From Acidimangrovimonas sp. (GTDB lineage: Bacteria; Pseudomonadota; Alphaproteobacteria; Rhodobacterales; Rhodobacteraceae): DNA of 8,314 nucleotides. The stretch is from the NCBI GenBank assembly GCA_030147905.1, contig JASBUM010000269.1:1-8314 (forward strand), written 5' to 3'. Shown here one piece after another: positions 6,990 to 8,314 of this stretch. Made by a program: the position numbers and the translations under genes. The stretch's first letter is position 1; each line of letters opens with the position of its first letter. The notes under the pieces were generated by a model, which was not told the origin of the DNA, searched no databases, and saw only the letters and a program-made list of their open reading frames with translations.

Positions 6990-7597
6990 AGGCCCTTGAT
7001 CGCGCGCAGGTGATCGTCGGCCGCGCCCATCGCATCGGCGCAGATCGCCCGCGCCTCGGTCCCGAGCATGTCACGCGGGACGATGCGATCGACCAGCCCC
7101 CAGGCAAGCGCCTCGTCGGCCTGCGCCTTCCATCCGGCCATCAGCATCATCTTGGCCCGCGCCGGGCCGACCAATGCGGTCAGCCGCGCCGGGTCCGATG
7201 GCTGGGGCATGAAACCCAGCCGCATCACCGGATAGAAGAACCGCGCCTGCGGCACCGCGATGCGCAGATCGCAGGCCAGGATCATGCCCATCGCGCCGCC
7301 TGCCACCGTACCGTTGAGCGCCGCCACGGTCAGCGACGGCAGTGCCGCTATGGCTGCCGAGAGCTGCTCCCACAGCGGCGCGCGCGCCAGGCCGGAACGA
7401 GCCTCGTCCAGATCCGCCCCGGCCGAGAATGTCTGCCCGGCGCCGGTCAGGACGAGCGCACGGGGCGGGCGGGCGGCCAGTTCCGCGATCGTGGCGAGAA
7501 GCTGCTCCAGCATCGCGCGGTTCAGCGCGTTGGCCTTCTCCGCCCGATTGAGGGTGACGATGGCAAGTCCGTCCTCGGCACCGTCGAGCCGGATCAT
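6980..7597 (-). CDS. Enoyl-CoA hydratase/isomerase (crotonase) family protein, short and lacking both hydratase glutamates
   Basis: The 205-aa product is shorter than typical hydratases (about 255-260 aa), lacking mainly the C-terminal helical part. The fold is clear: VTLNRAEKANALN (14-26), the first oxyanion-hole segment TFSAGADL (56-63), the second segment around ALNGTVAGGAMGMILACDLRIA (93-114), then RLGFMPQPSDPARLTALVG and WGLVDRIVP (166-174). In rat hydratase Glu144 lies in GGGCEL and Glu164 in QPEI; the matching positions here are Gly104 and Val124. So CoA-thioester binding and oxyanion stabilisation look intact, but classical water addition does not. Isomerase, hydrolase or another crotonase chemistry is possible. 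ATG 7597 was chosen because it overlaps the upstream SDR stop as ATGA and gives the family N-terminus; a longer frame back to 7708 would lie within the SDR gene. Confidence 0.88.
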   Translation of the reverse strand: MIRLDGAEDGLAIVTLNRAEKANALNRAMLEQLLATIAELAARPPRALVLTGAGQTFSAGADLDEARSGLARAPLWEQLSAAIAALPSLTVAALNGTVAGGAMGMILACDLRIAVPQARFFYPVMRLGFMPQPSDPARLTALVGPARAKMMLMAGWKAQADEALAWGLVDRIVPRDMLGTEARAICADAMGAADDHLRAIKGLWA

Positions 7598-8314
7598 TCG
7601 ATCAGGCCGATCCGGCGGCGCATCTCCTCGTCGCGCAGCTGGATCTCCTCGCCAAGCCATGGGTCGGCCGCCGCGCCGCACATCCACAACAGCGCGCGCG
7701 CCGTCCATTCGGCGGGAATGTGGTCGTCAGGCTGAAGGCGGCTCACCGGATTGATGCCGCTGGCGCGAATCCTGACCTGCATGTCGGTGGCGACCGTTCC
7801 CGGCGACAGCCCCATCACCCGCACACCGGTCGGGCCGGCTTCCAGATGGGCAACACGGGTCAGCATCGCGGCGCCGGCCTTGGCGGCGCAATAGCTGCTC
7901 CAGCCTTCCAGCGGGTGATGCGCGGCGCCGGAACTGACGGTGACGATCGTGCCGGCGCGTCGGCTCATCATCGCACCGAGCACCGCGCGCATCCCGTTGA
8001 ACACGCCCTTGAGGTTGATGTCGATGTTGCGGGCCCAGGCTTCGGGATCAACCTTGGCGAGATGGGCGATGGGGTCGATCACGCCGGCATTGTTGATCAG
8101 TACATCGGTCGGTCCGAAGGCCGCTTCGGCCGCGCCGATCGCCCCGGCAAGGGCGCCAGCGCTGGCCACGTCACAGCTTTCGGCGCGGGCGGCCGCCCCG
8201 ATCCCGGCCGCGAGCGCGCCGATTTCGTCGGCGCTGCGGGCCATCAGCGTCACCCGTGCGCCCGCCTCGGCGAAAAGCCGCGCGGCTGCGGCACCGATGC
8301 CGCGGCTTGCGCCG
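7594..8314 (-). CDS. SDR family NAD(P)-dependent oxidoreductase, 5' end cut by window edge
   Basis: About 239 residues are visible, read leftward from the right edge; only some 8-10 N-terminal residues seem to be missing. The visible part opens with GASRGIG, the rest of the TGxxxGxG cofactor-binding motif. Numbering from that Gly, the classical SDR marks follow: CDVA (47-50), NNAG (74-77), the structural Asn100 in INLKGVF, catalytic Ser128 in TVSSGAAHH, and YCAAK (141-145) holding Tyr141 and Lys145. LSPGTVATDM comes next. The tail after the PGTVATDM turn (MQVRIRASGINPVSRLQPDD...) lies in the substrate loop region. It would oxidise or reduce a hydroxyl/keto substrate in the cytoplasm; the substrate is unknown, though the crotonase neighbour suggests an acyl-CoA compound. 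A GTG at 8253 opens a shorter frame but is not the start, since the cofactor motif lies before it. The stop overlaps the next start (ATGA). Confidence 0.9.
   Translation of the reverse strand, partial: GASRGIGAAAARLFAEAGARVTLMARSADEIGALAAGIGAAARAESCDVASAGALAGAIGAAEAAFGPTDVLINNAGVIDPIAHLAKVDPEAWARNIDINLKGVFNGMRAVLGAMMSRRAGTIVTVSSGAAHHPLEGWSSYCAAKAGAAMLTRVAHLEAGPTGVRVMGLSPGTVATDMQVRIRASGINPVSRLQPDDHIPAEWTARALLWMCGAAADPWLGEEIQLRDEEMRRRIGLIE

Noticed and set aside
6057..7013. Plus-strand frames of about 290-318 codons opposite the flavoprotein gene
   Set aside because: The minus strand encodes clear FAD-binding motifs across the whole stretch; the plus-strand products have no family features.

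Overview
The window is GC-rich and reads as chromosomal DNA of an alphaproteobacterium, most likely Rhodobacterales/Paracoccaceae. The grounds are the style of the LeuRS, LptE and HolA proteins, a DUF3576 lipoprotein next to leuS, and a truncated divergent gene whose signal peptide (MKKLLIASTALVLVAGAASA) looks like those of Rhodobacteraceae porins. I see no mobile elements, CRISPR arrays, tRNAs or rRNAs, so this appears to be core genome and not an accessory island.

Layout. (1) Positions 1-64, minus strand: the first 21 codons of an exported protein, probably a porin, leaving through the left edge. (2) Positions 65-312: a divergent intergenic region. (3) Positions 313-810, plus: a DUF3576 lipoprotein. 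(4) Positions 811-926: a short gap with a GC hairpin, a good candidate promoter (CTAGAC, 17 bp, TATAAC) and a perfect dyad at 896-914 lying over the expected transcription start and touching the leuS ribosome-binding site. (5) Positions 927-5587, plus: a compact probable operon leuS-lptE-holA-GST. leuS and lptE overlap by 14 bp, lptE and holA by ATGA, and the GST gene's Shine-Dalgarno sequence includes most of the holA stop codon. (6) Positions 5588-5615: a convergent junction with a GC hairpin. (7) Positions 5616-8314, minus: a tightly overlapping set transcribed right to left, SDR oxidoreductase (5' end cut by the window) - short crotonase-fold protein - TIGR03862-type flavoprotein.

How the genes fit together. 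The plus-strand operon joins essential functions that are commonly neighbours in proteobacteria: leucyl-tRNA charging (LeuS), delivery of LPS to the outer membrane (LptE) and clamp loading in DNA replication (HolA). A glutathione S-transferase-like gene is attached at the end. The minus-strand set joins an NAD(P)-dependent dehydrogenase and a CoA-ester-type enzyme, which suggests acyl-CoA or 3-hydroxyacyl chemistry, with a flavoprotein of unknown substrate translated from the same message.

I do not find a convincing undescribed system. The points most worth a second look are the dyad at the leuS start region, the crotonase homologue lacking both glutamates of classical enoyl-CoA hydratases, the C8 tract and Ala/Gly-rich insertion in the flavoprotein gene, and the twin-arginine-like lipoprotein signal of LptE.
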